Shown here: piece after piece, positions 34,718-42,947 of the stretch | Layout of the letters: the number at the start of each line of letters is the position of its first letter | Position numbering within the stretch: position 1 is the stretch's first letter | Origin: Opitutaceae bacterium | GTDB lineage: Bacteria > Verrucomicrobiota > Verrucomicrobiia > Opitutales > Opitutaceae | Length of the DNA: 64,000 nt | Direction of reading: 5' to 3' | Assembly: GCA_028688225.1 (NCBI GenBank) | Contig: JAQTYQ010000004.1 | Location: 143,929 to 207,928 of the forward strand | Position numbers and translations under genes: made by a program | The notes under the pieces: generated by a model | What the model saw: only the letters and a program-made list of their open reading frames with translations | Database searches by the model: none | What the model was told of the DNA's origin: nothing

Positions 34718-34781
34718 GGGTGGGGACGGACCGCTGGGCCGGCCGTGTTTCTCGGCGTGCCAGCGGTCGCGCCCTACCTCC
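34718..34781. repeat. Interspersed palindrome, copy B
   Basis: The left arm GGTGGGGACGGACCGCTGG and the right arm CCAGCGGTCGCGCCCTACC are imperfect inverse copies. The right arm is identical over 22 bases (34760-34781) to copy A at 14573-14594. It lies downstream of the second Hsp20 gene. The remainder of this 300-nt gap holds further short inverted repeats (for example 34816-34888) and no gene. Confidence 0.7.
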
Positions 34782-34914
34782 AGACGTCAGTCTGATACGC
34801 AAACCCCCTTAACCTGGAGGACCGGCGTTCGCCCCGGTCAAGGAAGGCCGCGAGGCCGTCCCCTCCAGTAAATTTGAAATTGCAGGGCGTGGGCCGCCGG
34901 ACCCCGCCATCCGC

Positions 34915-34943
34915 AAAAAACGGCGGCATTCGGCGATGCCGCC
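34915..34943 (-). terminator. Intrinsic terminator of the membrane-anchored FKBP gene
   Basis: Read on the minus strand, GGCGGCAT pairs with ATGCCGCC (34922-34929 and 34936-34943) and is followed by GTTTTTTG. It lies about 40 nt after the FKBP stop codon. Confidence 0.88.
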
Positions 34944-34983
34944 CTACAATCGTTGGATCAGGTATGGCCCGCCGCTGAGATAT

Positions 34984-35541
34984 TTATCGGAAATCGAGCA
35001 GCTCGATGTCGAAGACGAGCGACGCCTTCGGCGGGATGACCGGCGGTCGGCCGCGCGCGCCGTAGGCCAGCCACCAGGGGATGATGACCGTGCGTTTCTC
35101 GCCTTTCTTCATGTCGAGAACAGTCGCGTCCCAGCCGGCGATCACCTGACCGACACCCACCTGGAAGGTGAACGGCTCCTTGCGGTCATAACTGCTGTCA
35201 AACTTGGCGCCGTCGCGCAACAGGCGGCCCTCGTACTGGACGGTCGCCTCCTGCCCGCGCTGCGGCTTCGCGTCGCCCGTACCCGGTGTCCGGATGAGGT
35301 AGCGGAGACCCGATGCCGTCACACTGGCGGTGTTGTATTTCGTGTCGATGACCGCGGCTTCCTCCGTGCTGAGCTGGGGCGTTTTCGGCGTGTCCATCAC
35401 CTCGCGCATGTACTTGTTGGCGGGTTCGCCGGGCTGCTGGCGGGTGAACAGGCCCGAACGCGCGACAAATGCGATGGCAACCAGGATGGCGGCCAGGAGG
35501 AGGAAGATGTAGAGGGTGCGCATGACGGAAGACTTGACCAT
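34984..35541 (-). CDS. Membrane-anchored FKBP-type peptidyl-prolyl isomerase
   Basis: A 185-residue protein with an uncleaved-looking N-terminal helix (MRTLYIFLLLAAILVAIAFV) and a C-terminal FKBP domain: GLRYLIRTPGTGDAKPQRGQ, VQYEGRLLRDGAKFDSSYD, VIAGWDATVLDMKKGEKR and SLVFDIELLDF. Met7 rather than Met1 may be the real start, since it directly begins the helix. It probably faces the periplasm. It shares closing sequence with the FKBP at 24060-24527, suggesting paralogy. Confidence 0.9.
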   Translation of the reverse strand: MVKSSVMRTLYIFLLLAAILVAIAFVARSGLFTRQQPGEPANKYMREVMDTPKTPQLSTEEAAVIDTKYNTASVTASGLRYLIRTPGTGDAKPQRGQEATVQYEGRLLRDGAKFDSSYDRKEPFTFQVGVGQVIAGWDATVLDMKKGEKRTVIIPWWLAYGARGRPPVIPPKASLVFDIELLDFR

Positions 35542-35586
35542 GAACCGGTGCGAATAAACCCGAAAACGCGGTTCCGGCCCGGATTT

Positions 35587-35868
35587 TCAGATTCCCAGCC
35601 GCCGTTCCACCTCGGATCGCCCCAGCCCGTCGATCCGCACGATCTTTTGGCGCGACTTGTCGCCGTGCAGGAGCGTGACCGCGCGCGGAGGCAGGCCGAG
35701 CCGGTCTGCGAGGAACTCTGTCAGCGCGGCGTTGGCACGACCCTCGAGGGCCGGCGCGTGAAGCTTCACCTTGAGCGCACCGCCCAGCCAGCCGACAATC
35801 TCATCCCGCGGCGCGCGCGGGATGACCTTGAGGGCGAGGGTGCAGACGGGAGGCACTGGATTGGCCAC
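35587..35868 (-). CDS. DUF167 / YggU family protein
   Basis: About 93 residues with the DUF167 core: CTLALKVIPRAPRDEIVGWL, LKVKLHAPALEGRANAALTE and VTLLHGDKSRQKIVRIDG. The start is uncertain. GTG at 35868 gives a normal length. The longer frame up to 35955 runs through a repeat and is rejected. The family is small, widespread and of unknown function. 45 nt separate it from the FKBP gene downstream, so they may be cotranscribed. Confidence 0.8.
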   Translation of the reverse strand: MANPVPPVCTLALKVIPRAPRDEIVGWLGGALKVKLHAPALEGRANAALTEFLADRLGLPPRAVTLLHGDKSRQKIVRIDGLGRSEVERRLGI

Positions 35869-35884
35869 AGAACAGATTGATTCT

Positions 35885-35985
35885 GTAGGAAGCGTGCTTG
35901 CACGCGAATTCGGATTATCATCCGCAAGCGGACTTCCTACGACTCCAAATCCCAAACTCTAAATTCCAAACTCAAAGCCCTGACT
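35885..35985. repeat. GTAGGAAG inverted repeat and TTGGGATTTGG-type satellite
   Basis: GTAGGAAG (35885-35892) and CTTCCTAC (35933-35940) bound a palindrome-rich segment containing GCGTGCTTGCACGC. Directly after it comes a degenerate run of CCAAATCCCAAACTCTAAAT-like units (35944-35975), an inverse copy of sequence found in front of ssrA at 46421-46451. Confidence 0.65.
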
Positions 35986-35991
35986 GCCCGC

Positions 35992-37539
35992 TCAGCGTTC
36001 GAGCGCCTCAGCCAGGGCGGCGATGAGGTCCTCGACCGGCTCGGCTCCGACTGAAAGGCGCAGCAGGTCGGGATCGATGCCGCTGGCGGCCAGCTCGGCC
36101 CGGCCGGCGGCGGTTTTCACGAGGTCGTAATGCGCGATGTAGATGAAAGGCGAGAGCAGCGAGTTTTTCATGCCGAAGCTGGGTCCCTTCGGCAGCCGCA
36201 CCGCGTCGTAGAATGGCGCCAGCGGCGTCTTCAGCGTGAAGCTGAGCATGCCGCCCACGGCATCGGGCGCGCAGGCGATCCGCAGGTAGTTGGCCTGCGA
36301 CTCGGCGGAGAGCGGCCAGTACACCTTCTTCACCTTGGGGTGCGATTCGAGGAAGGCGGCTACTTTGGGCGTGGCACCGTTGAGCTCGCTCATGAAGGTT
36401 TCGTAACCTCCGATTTCGGCCGCCAGCCGGGCCAGGTCGCGCGGATAAACCGGTTCCAGTTTCCGCGCAATGCCCCGGCGGAGCACGCCGGCGTCGGGCG
36501 CGGTGGGGTTTACCGCCACCAGGCCGGCCATGACGTCGCCTTCACAGGCGGCGAACTTCGTGAGGCTGTTGACCACCACGTCGGCGTGGGCCAGCACGTC
36601 GACACAGAAGAGCGAGGCGATGCTGGGATCGAGGACAAGCTTCACGCCGTGGCGGCGGGCAAGCGCGGCGAGCGCGGGCACGTCGGGCGTCTGGATCAAC
36701 GGGTTGGTCGGGGCCTCGGCGAAGATGCCGGCGATGCGGTCGCCTTTCTCTGCAAACAGCCGTTCGAGCGCCGCCTGGTCAAACACGTCGGGCAGGTGGA
36801 CGTAATCGCGGACCGGATCGGGAACAAACCGCTTGAGGATGGAAATGGTGTCGCGGTAGAGCCAGCCGAGCTGCACCCAGATGGTGCGGCCGCGGGCCGC
36901 CTGCAGCTCGCTCACCGCCCGGAAGGCGGCATAAATCGCGTTCATGCCGCTGCAGGCCGGGAACAGGTCGGCATCGCCCGCGGCGGGCAGCGCCCGGCGC
37001 AGCACGCGCTTGATCTCGGCGAGCGCGTCGCCGGCAAACAATGCCTCCGGCTCGCCGGCCGCCAGCCGGCCCCGCCGCACCAGGGTGTCCTCGGCTTCGC
37101 GTGAACCCAGGAACATGCCGGTATTCTGCAGAAAGGCTTTGGCCTCGGTGTACAGCTCGGAGTTTTCCGGATGGTTGACGCCGTGTAGGCCAGCCGGCTC
37201 CGAGCCGGACGGGGGATCGCCGGCAAAGATGGTGATTTGCGCTCCCCGGCCCGGTGGCGTTCCGGCTAGGTGGGCGGCCAGTTCCGCCGCGCTGCGCGCC
37301 GAGGCGGTGAGCCACAGGGTCCGGCCGGTGAGACCATGCCGGCGTGCAAGGTCCTGGGTCAGCTGCCGCAGACATGGGTGGAGCACGAATCGCGGGTAAC
37401 CCGAGACGATCCGCCCGACGGTGGCGGGGACCTTCTCCTCGTAGCCGATCAGGTCGCGCATCGTGGGCAGGCTGACCGATACGGCATGCAGGCGGTCGGG
37501 GATGCGGCGGCCGAGCGGCAGATGGTGAAAGACGGACAT
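35992..37539 (-). CDS. Cystathionine gamma-synthase, long fungal-type form
   Basis: A PLP enzyme that condenses an activated homoserine with cysteine. At 515 residues it is about 120-150 longer than typical MetB. The N-terminal extension begins HHLPLGRRIPDRLHAVSVSL and continues PTMRDLIGYEEK and SGYPRFVLHP, a pattern I associate with fungal cystathionine gamma-synthases. The catalytic part has FPACSGMNAIYAAFRA, AEAPTNPLIQTPD, the Schiff-base lysine in NSLTKFAACEGDVMAG, and a C-terminal YDLVKTAAGRAEL. Together with MetX and the MalY-like lyase it could complete transsulfuration. Confidence 0.85.
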   Translation of the reverse strand: MSVFHHLPLGRRIPDRLHAVSVSLPTMRDLIGYEEKVPATVGRIVSGYPRFVLHPCLRQLTQDLARRHGLTGRTLWLTASARSAAELAAHLAGTPPGRGAQITIFAGDPPSGSEPAGLHGVNHPENSELYTEAKAFLQNTGMFLGSREAEDTLVRRGRLAAGEPEALFAGDALAEIKRVLRRALPAAGDADLFPACSGMNAIYAAFRAVSELQAARGRTIWVQLGWLYRDTISILKRFVPDPVRDYVHLPDVFDQAALERLFAEKGDRIAGIFAEAPTNPLIQTPDVPALAALARRHGVKLVLDPSIASLFCVDVLAHADVVVNSLTKFAACEGDVMAGLVAVNPTAPDAGVLRRGIARKLEPVYPRDLARLAAEIGGYETFMSELNGATPKVAAFLESHPKVKKVYWPLSAESQANYLRIACAPDAVGGMLSFTLKTPLAPFYDAVRLPKGPSFGMKNSLLSPFIYIAHYDLVKTAAGRAELAASGIDPDLLRLSVGAEPVEDLIAALAEALER

Positions 37540-37559
37540 GTGCGTGGCGAGGCGTTATC

Positions 37560-37815
37560 TCAGGCCATGGAGGTGGCGCGAACGTTCCGGGTGTCTGTGG
37601 CCTCGGCTGGAAGCTGCTGCGAACGTCTCGCCAAGGTGTCCGCTTCGCGGACCTTTCGTTGGGAGATCTGGCACGTTCGGCTTTGGAACAAGCATGGAGT
37701 GAGCACTGAACCTGATGGCATCGGGTCTTGCGAATCAAGAATTCCGATCTGGTGCACCGTATGGACACCATGCTTCTGTGCAATCTCGGGTTGAAACCAT
37801 GACACAAAAAGCTGA
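37560..37815. other. Non-coding segment between two genes
   Basis: About 255 nt without a supported gene, more balanced in base composition than the flanks. It carries small inverted repeats such as AAGCATGGAGT near 37691 with ACACCATGCTT near 37763, and GGTCCGCGAAGCGGACAC on the minus strand. Frames on both strands translate but match nothing known. It may be a dispersed repeat. Confidence 0.4.
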
Positions 37816-37856
37816 TAGGAATTCGGCGGATCCGGGAGGGATCCGCCGAATTCCTA
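37816..37856. repeat. Perfect 18-bp-stem hairpin before exonuclease III
   Basis: TAGGAATTCGGCGGATCC (37816-37833) is followed by GGGAG and then the exact inverse complement ending at 37856. It is 5 nt before the ATG of the exonuclease III gene. There is no T-run. Confidence 0.9.
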
Positions 37857-37861
37857 AGCGC

Positions 37862-38620
37862 ATGAAACTCATCTCGTGGAACGTCAACGGTGTCCGGTCG
37901 GTGTTGAAGAAGGGCCTGCTCGAGGTCATGGCGGCGGCGAAGGCCGACGTCTTCTGCCTGCAGGAGACCAAATGCCAGCCCGGCGACGTGCAGCATGTCG
38001 CGTGGCCGAAGGGCGCCGAACCGGTGTGGAACTCGGCGCAGAAAAAAGGCTATGCGGGCACGGCGATGTTTTGCCGCCAGGCGCCGCTCCAGGTCACCTG
38101 CGGAATCGGCGCGGCCGAGCACGACACCGAGGGCCGCGTGATCACCGCCGAGTTTCCCGACTGGTGGCTGGTGACCGTCTACACACCCAATTCGCAGCGC
38201 GGCCTGACGCGGCTCGACTACCGGGTCAAGGAATGGGATCCCGCTTTTCTCCAGCACCTCAAGAAGCTGGAGAAGAAAAAACCGGTGATCTTCTGCGGCG
38301 ACCTCAACGTGGCGCACACCGAGATCGACCTGACCAATCCCAAGACGAACCGGCGCAACGCCGGCTTCACCGACGAGGAGCGGCAGAGCTTCAGCGGGCT
38401 GCTGGCGGCGGGCTTCATCGACACGTTCCGTGAATTCGAGAAGGGTCCGGGGCACTACACGTGGTGGAGCCAGATGGCCAACTGCCGCGCCCGGAACATC
38501 GGGTGGCGCGTCGATTACTTCGTCATCTCGGCGGCGCTGCGCCCGCGGCTGAAGCGGGCCTGGATCTCGCCCGAGATCCTGGGCAGCGACCACTGCCCGG
38601 TGGGAATCGAGATCGAATGA
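37862..38620 (+). CDS. xth: Exodeoxyribonuclease III
   Basis: An AP endonuclease and 3'-5' exonuclease of base-excision repair. The 252-residue protein has KLISWNVNGVRSVLKKG, the metal-binding Glu in FCLQETKCQPGD, VYTPNSQRGL, the catalytic GDLNVAHTEIDL, WWSQMANCRARNIGWRVDYF and the closing GSDHCPVGIEI. The ATG at 37862 gives the canonical start. A strong hairpin occupies the place where a ribosome site would be, which may limit translation. Confidence 0.95.
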   Translation: MKLISWNVNGVRSVLKKGLLEVMAAAKADVFCLQETKCQPGDVQHVAWPKGAEPVWNSAQKKGYAGTAMFCRQAPLQVTCGIGAAEHDTEGRVITAEFPDWWLVTVYTPNSQRGLTRLDYRVKEWDPAFLQHLKKLEKKKPVIFCGDLNVAHTEIDLTNPKTNRRNAGFTDEERQSFSGLLAAGFIDTFREFEKGPGHYTWWSQMANCRARNIGWRVDYFVISAALRPRLKRAWISPEILGSDHCPVGIEIE

Positions 38621-38793
38621 GATATTATTGGCAAGTATCTTGAGTTGAAACACTAAGGAACGATCGCACGGCCGAGATTCACGCTTGCAATTTCACCACA
38701 TCGCGCCGATGTTTCACCCAGATCGCCCTGCTTGACCGAATGCTGACGCCTGTCGTCAGAGACTGATGTAGGTCCAAGTGGGGCGTTCGCTTT

Positions 38794-39637
38794 TTATGGC
38801 TTTCGCAGCGAGGCGTCATAGGCGTGCTGGCGAGGGACAAAGCGCCAGTGCAAATAAGGGTCCGACCATAGCCCTCCGGGATGGGCGCTTAAGCCAGTGG
38901 TCACTCCAATATTGAAGGCGCGTTTGCCCGTCACACGTTTGATCTCGCCCAAGATGAATTTGTAGAGGCGTTCTTTCGCCAGGGTGCGCTTACCCCGCAT
39001 CCCGGTGCCGGGCTGGAGCGCAAGATGTTTGTTGTTCAAGCGGAAGCTCATCGAACCCAGCACGACATCGAGACATTGCATGAGGATATGGTCGTGAGAG
39101 CGGACTTCCGTAATATCCTGTGGTTCGAGAATCAGGCCGGTGGCACGAACGAACTGGTCGCTGGTCAGGCCCCCGACGAAGCCGCGAAACTTGGCCACTT
39201 TCTCCCGCGTATCGGCCATTTCGTCGAAATAGATGCGCAACCGCGGCGGATGAGTATGTGGCGGGAGATGGCGCAAGCCGAAGCCGTGCTTCAGGAACTG
39301 GTAGTAGAGGATGTAGTAAGACTCAGCCTGATGCGCGGGCGTGAGCCCGAGCGGGACGTGGACATTTTGCGTGAACATGATCCGGACGAACACATGTCCG
39401 GCGGCGACTTCATCGAAGAAAGCGCGGATCATTTTTTCGTAACGATCGACAATCTTGAGATCAGTTTTCTCCCACTTCACTGGTCAGGCCAAGCGCTTTT
39501 CGCTTGGCAAGCAGGGCACTGTTGACCGGGTTTAGGTGCCGTGCTCCGACGCGCACGCCGCCATAGAAATTGGAGAAAAACGGCCCGCGCCGGTCCGACT
39601 CATCACAGAAAAGAATATACTCGGTTTCAGCCTCCAT
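38794..39637 (-). pseudogene. DUF3800 family gene, frameshifted
   Basis: DUF3800 proteins resemble RNase H-like transposon or defence nucleases. Two frames join. The N-terminal 58 codons (39637 to a TGA at 39461-39463) read EYILFCDESDRRGPFFSNFY and GGVRVGARHLNP, the expected start with the Asp-Glu-Ser motif. The rest, in another frame (from about 39480), reads VKWEKTDLKIVDRYEKMIRA, then LRIYFDEMAD, HDHILMQCLDVVLGSMSFRL and HWRFVPRQ. The shift lies between 39461 and 39484. The gene is not deleted otherwise, so the frameshift looks recent, or could be a sequencing error. Confidence 0.75.
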
Positions 39638-39692
39638 CGATGCGCAGCATCTCGTCAGAGGTGTTTTCCGAGTGCGAGCTCAATTCGTTGTT

Positions 39693-40110
39693 TCAAAATT
39701 CGTCGAAGGGACCCTGGCCCTCGGCGCCGTAGAGTTTCTCGGTCTCCCAATTGACGGTGCGCTCGATCACGGCGAGGCAGGATGCCGGCGTTGCCAGCAA
39801 TTGCTCCTGGGCGGCGGGACGCAGGTAAGCCGGGGCATGGGCCACAAGCGCATCCTTCGCCGAGCGGCAAAACGCGGCCAGCGCCTGAGAGGGCGGTTGG
39901 TTCGCAAACTCACACCGTTTTGCCTCCATCGCCCGTTCCGCCAGCTCGCGCAGGCGTTTGGCCTGGGCCGTGGTGGGAATGACGATCGGGAGTTGGCGCA
40001 GATCGCCGGTCTCCCATTTCTGGGTATGCTTGAGGAACTTCATCTTGAAGTAGCTCAAGACGTCGGAATTGAACACGGCTAGAAATGCCAGTGGATCCAA
40101 GACCTCATTG
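39693..40110 (-). pseudogene. C-terminal remnant of a DNA adenine methyltransferase
   Basis: The frame encodes LDPLAFLAVFNSDVLSYFKM, KHTQKWETGDLRQLPIVIPT, then a helical coiled segment and a natural-looking end at GQGPFDEF. This matches the target-recognition and tail part of Eco57I/TaqI-like N6-adenine methyltransferases of type II or BREX-like systems (the QLPIVIP segment). The catalytic NPPY domain is missing; upstream the frame becomes low-quality sequence antisense to the CinA gene. Together with the adjacent DUF3800 gene it marks a decayed restriction/defence patch. Confidence 0.6.
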
Positions 40111-40173
40111 CGCGGGGTAACCCTTGGCTTCCTTTTGCACGTGGAATTGCGCACGCTATGTGGTGGAACGCAC

Positions 40174-40677
40174 ATGGATATTGGAGTCGAATTGAAGCGA
40201 TTGATGGTCCGAGAGCCCCGGCTGACGCTGGCCGTGGCCGAGAGCCTGACCTGCGGCCGGCTGCAGGCGCGGATCGGCGCGATTTCGGGCGCCTCGGACT
40301 TTTTTCTCGGCGGGCTCACCGCCTATGCGCTGGCGCAGAAGGTGCGGCACTTGGGCGTGGATCACGGGCCGGTCGAGCCGGTCAACGCCGTCTCGCCCGG
40401 GGTCGCCGAGCAGATGGCGCGCGGGGCCTGCGCTTTCTTCGGCAGCGATCTGGCGCTGGCGACAACCGGATATGCCGAGCCGGCGCCGGAACGGGGGGTG
40501 ACGCACCCGCTGGCGTACTGGGCGCTGGCGCACCGGCGCACGGACAATTCGCTGCTGCTGCGCCACGGCCGTGTCGAGCGGCCCGGCGCGACGCGGGTGG
40601 AGATGCAGGAGGCGGTAGTCGGGGCTGCGCTGGCCACGCTCCTAAGCTACTTGCGTGAACTCCGGGGCGCCGCTTGA
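40174..40677 (+). CDS. CinA-like (nicotinamide-nucleotide amidohydrolase domain) protein
   Basis: A 167-residue stand-alone CinA C-terminal domain. It has LAVAESLTCGRLQARIGAIS, FFLGGLTAYALAQKVRHLGV and AVSPGVAEQMARGA. The usual ESCTGG is changed to ESLTCG and the usual SGVAGPGG loop is replaced by TTGYAEPAPERG. It is therefore a divergent branch, and deamidase activity (NMN to NaMN) is uncertain. ATG at 40174 is used; a longer upstream frame overlaps the methyltransferase remnant. Confidence 0.75.
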   Translation: MDIGVELKRLMVREPRLTLAVAESLTCGRLQARIGAISGASDFFLGGLTAYALAQKVRHLGVDHGPVEPVNAVSPGVAEQMARGACAFFGSDLALATTGYAEPAPERGVTHPLAYWALAHRRTDNSLLLRHGRVERPGATRVEMQEAVVGAALATLLSYLRELRGAA

Positions 40678-40845
40678 CATGTTGTAGCCCTGCGGCCGCC
40701 GGGAGGAAAAACATGCCAACGATTGAACATTTCCCCGGGCAGTGAGGCCTCCGGCGTCGGGGCACAGTGCTTCAGCCTGCGCGCTTTGCCGGAAGGGCGC
40801 GGGCTAAAAGCACCGCGCTACCCGGCAGCCGCCGGATTGGTGCGT

Positions 40846-40910
40846 GTCGTCGCACTGCCGGCAGGCAACATGTCAACTAATAGATGACATGTCGCCTGGG
40901 GAGCGACGAC
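40846..40910. repeat. 64-bp imperfect palindrome
   Basis: Outer arms GTCGTCGC (40846-40853) and GCGACGAC (40903-40910) are perfect. Inner arms CAGGCAACATGTCA (40862-40875) and TGACATGTCGCCTG (40885-40898) match at 13 of 14 positions. It lies in the 260-nt gap between the convergent CinA and VOC genes, where no coding sequence is seen. No T-run is beside it. Confidence 0.75.
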
Positions 40911-40936
40911 CTTTGTCGCGACGCGAGGAGGCGCAG

Positions 40937-41365
40937 TCAGGTCCGCTCGTTCTGAAAGAGTTCGATGATCTCGCCGCCCGGGCCCTGGAAAAAGGCGATG
41001 CGGACGGGCACGGGCCCGAAGCCGTTGGTCGTCTGGATGGTGACATCCTTGGGCTCCATCGTCACCTTCATGCCGGCGGCACGGACCCGGGCGAGGACGG
41101 CATCGGTATGGTCGGTTCGCAGCGCCAGGTGGATGATCGCGCCCTCCGGGGCCGGCGCATAGGCGGGATCCTCGAAGATCTCGAGGTAGTTGCCGTCACC
41201 GGTATCGAGCATCGTGGCGCGACGGCCGCTGCCCGTGGTCCAGGCCAGTTTTTGCCGGAAGCCGAGAACGTCGGTGTAAAACCGGTTCGTGGCCTCCCAG
41301 TCACGCACCTTGATCGCGACATGATGGAAACCGCAGCCAGGGACGAGTTGATTGGTGCCGGGCAT
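40937..41365 (-). CDS. VOC/glyoxalase family protein
   Basis: About 142 residues of a vicinal-oxygen-chelate fold with two beta-alpha-beta modules. Possible metal ligands are in GFHHVAIKVRD (His), NYLEIFE (Glu), IIHLALRT (His) and GEIIELFQNE (Glu), matching lactoylglutathione-lyase-like proteins. The start at 41365 (MPGTNQLVPG) is chosen; an earlier in-frame Met is possible. The substrate cannot be inferred. Confidence 0.8.
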   Translation of the reverse strand: MPGTNQLVPGCGFHHVAIKVRDWEATNRFYTDVLGFRQKLAWTTGSGRRATMLDTGDGNYLEIFEDPAYAPAPEGAIIHLALRTDHTDAVLARVRAAGMKVTMEPKDVTIQTTNGFGPVPVRIAFFQGPGGEIIELFQNERT

Positions 41366-41464
41366 CGGGTGATGGGCGGGCATCCGGGGCCGTGAGTTTC
41401 GTTTTCCCAGGCAGTGTCTGCCTTCGGACCCCGGGAGCAAAAAAACAGGGCAGCCTCGCGCGGT

Positions 41465-42139
41465 TCAGGGGCTGAGCTGCTGGAGGTAATTCATGAGCGG
41501 CTGCGCCTCGGGCTGAGGTTTGACCCAGTCGCTGAACAAGAGCTCGGGGACGCCGTACTCGGTGTGATAAAATTGCCGGGTGGCTTCGGTCTGGGGCGAG
41601 ATCGTGCCGGTTTTCACGGTCGCGCCGGCATAGAAGCCCTTGACGTTGGAATAAACGAGCACCTGGGCGGTGAAAGTCTCGGTCGCACGCTCGGCTTCGG
41701 CAGCAAGTGGGCCGGCGACAGCCTTGGCGTCGAGACCAAAGTTGAAGCGCGGTTTGAAGAGGAGCCGGGTGGACGTGTCGTCCATCAGCACGTAGATCGT
41801 CTCGATGGATTTGCCGCCGGCCTGCAGGCCGAAGCTGAGCTCGCCCGCCTTGATGAACACGGGGAGGCTCCACTGGCCGTTGGCTTTCTTGACGAGCGCC
41901 ACGCCCCAGCCGTCCTTCACCCCCAGCAGCAGGCCGATCTGCACCTGGTTGACAATCACCACCCCCTTGGCGCGGCGCAGGACATCCGCCGGAATGGCGC
42001 GGGCGGGATAAAGCATGGTGCTTTGGAGGATGGCCTCACAGGTCTGGAGGCGGGCGACATAATCGGCGCGTTTATAGTCGGCGGCGCCGGCGGCGGTGGC
42101 CAGCGAAAGCACGACGGCGAGAAGCAGGAGTCTTTTCAT
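41465..42139 (-). CDS. SYLF-domain (YSC84-like) lipid-binding protein, exported
   Basis: A 224-residue protein with a signal peptide (MKRLLLLAVVLSLATAAGA) and a SYLF domain: RRAKGVVIVNQVQIGLLLGV, GWGVALVKKANGQWSLPVFI, SFGLQAGGKSIETIYVLMDD, and VLVYSNVKGFYAGATVKTG. SYLF domains bind phosphoinositides in eukaryotes; in bacteria they are periplasmic and uncharacterised. The gene is alone between the VOC gene and the zincin gene. Confidence 0.88.
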   Translation of the reverse strand: MKRLLLLAVVLSLATAAGAADYKRADYVARLQTCEAILQSTMLYPARAIPADVLRRAKGVVIVNQVQIGLLLGVKDGWGVALVKKANGQWSLPVFIKAGELSFGLQAGGKSIETIYVLMDDTSTRLLFKPRFNFGLDAKAVAGPLAAEAERATETFTAQVLVYSNVKGFYAGATVKTGTISPQTEATRQFYHTEYGVPELLFSDWVKPQPEAQPLMNYLQQLSP

Positions 42140-42339
42140 GGGAGAGTGGATACCCGGCAGGGGGTGAAGTTCCCGGCGGTTTGATCAGGATGTGAAATCA
42201 GCTATGCCACGGACGGCGAGGAATGAAAAGAGCAGAGTATGGGCTGCTGCAAGACGGCAGAATGCCAGCCCCCAAAATTCCCAGACCCTGCCCGGACGCA
42301 AGATTTTGCGGGGCAGGTCCCCGGGACGGGGACCCGCCC

Positions 42340-42711
42340 TCAATCAAGCCCCCGGGCTTCAAGATCAGATTCATCCCAGCCGAGATAGTGGCCCAGCTCA
42401 TGCAGGTAGGTCAGCCGCACCTCCTGGCGGTAGATCCTCTCGTCACCCTCGGCATAATCCCAGATATTTTCCAGAAAGAGCAGGATTTGCGGCGGGAGGG
42501 GCTGGGGCGCGCCCGGATCGGCATCGTGCGGTTGGCCGACGAAGAGACCGAGGAGGTCGGGCTCCCATCCCTCGGCGAGGATGTCGTCGTTGGGATGGGG
42601 TTCGTAGCATACCGGCACGCGCCGCGCCTGTTCGCGCACCGCCGCCGGCAGCCGGCTCTGCGTGGCGGCGACAACCTGACTGGCGATGGTGGCGAGCTGG
42701 CGGAGCTTCAT
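42340..42711 (-). CDS. Zincin-like metallopeptidase family protein (DUF1025-like)
   Basis: A 123-residue single-domain protein with the zinc motif HELGHYLGWDE (His104, Glu105, His108), the same length and pattern as the minimal zincins typified by TTHA0227. Other landmarks are LLGLFVGQPH and ILLFLENIWDYA. It has no signal peptide. The activity of this family is unproven. The 200 nt downstream has no clear gene. Confidence 0.85.
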   Translation of the reverse strand: MKLRQLATIASQVVAATQSRLPAAVREQARRVPVCYEPHPNDDILAEGWEPDLLGLFVGQPHDADPGAPQPLPPQILLFLENIWDYAEGDERIYRQEVRLTYLHELGHYLGWDESDLEARGLD

Positions 42712-42947
42712 GAGGGCGGAGGAAAGACGGGAGCGATCTGGCGTGAGGCGAATGACAGGATGACGCCGCGAGGGCGCCGGCCCGTTACCGGTCTACCCCT
42801 GCTCACTGGGGCATTTTCGGCGCAAGGTCGAACCGTTCGTGGCGGCATCATTACCGCGCGGTCCTGTAACCGGCCGGGAGCGGTGGCGTCATGGCCCCCA
42901 TCGGAATCCAGCACCAAACGTCAGCCATTGTCAGCCAATCAATATCC

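Noticed and set aside
36779..38653. 624-codon minus-strand frame across the cystathionine gamma-synthase and exonuclease III region
   Set aside because: It is a different frame of a certain gene on the same strand and antisense to exonuclease III; no protein-like segments.
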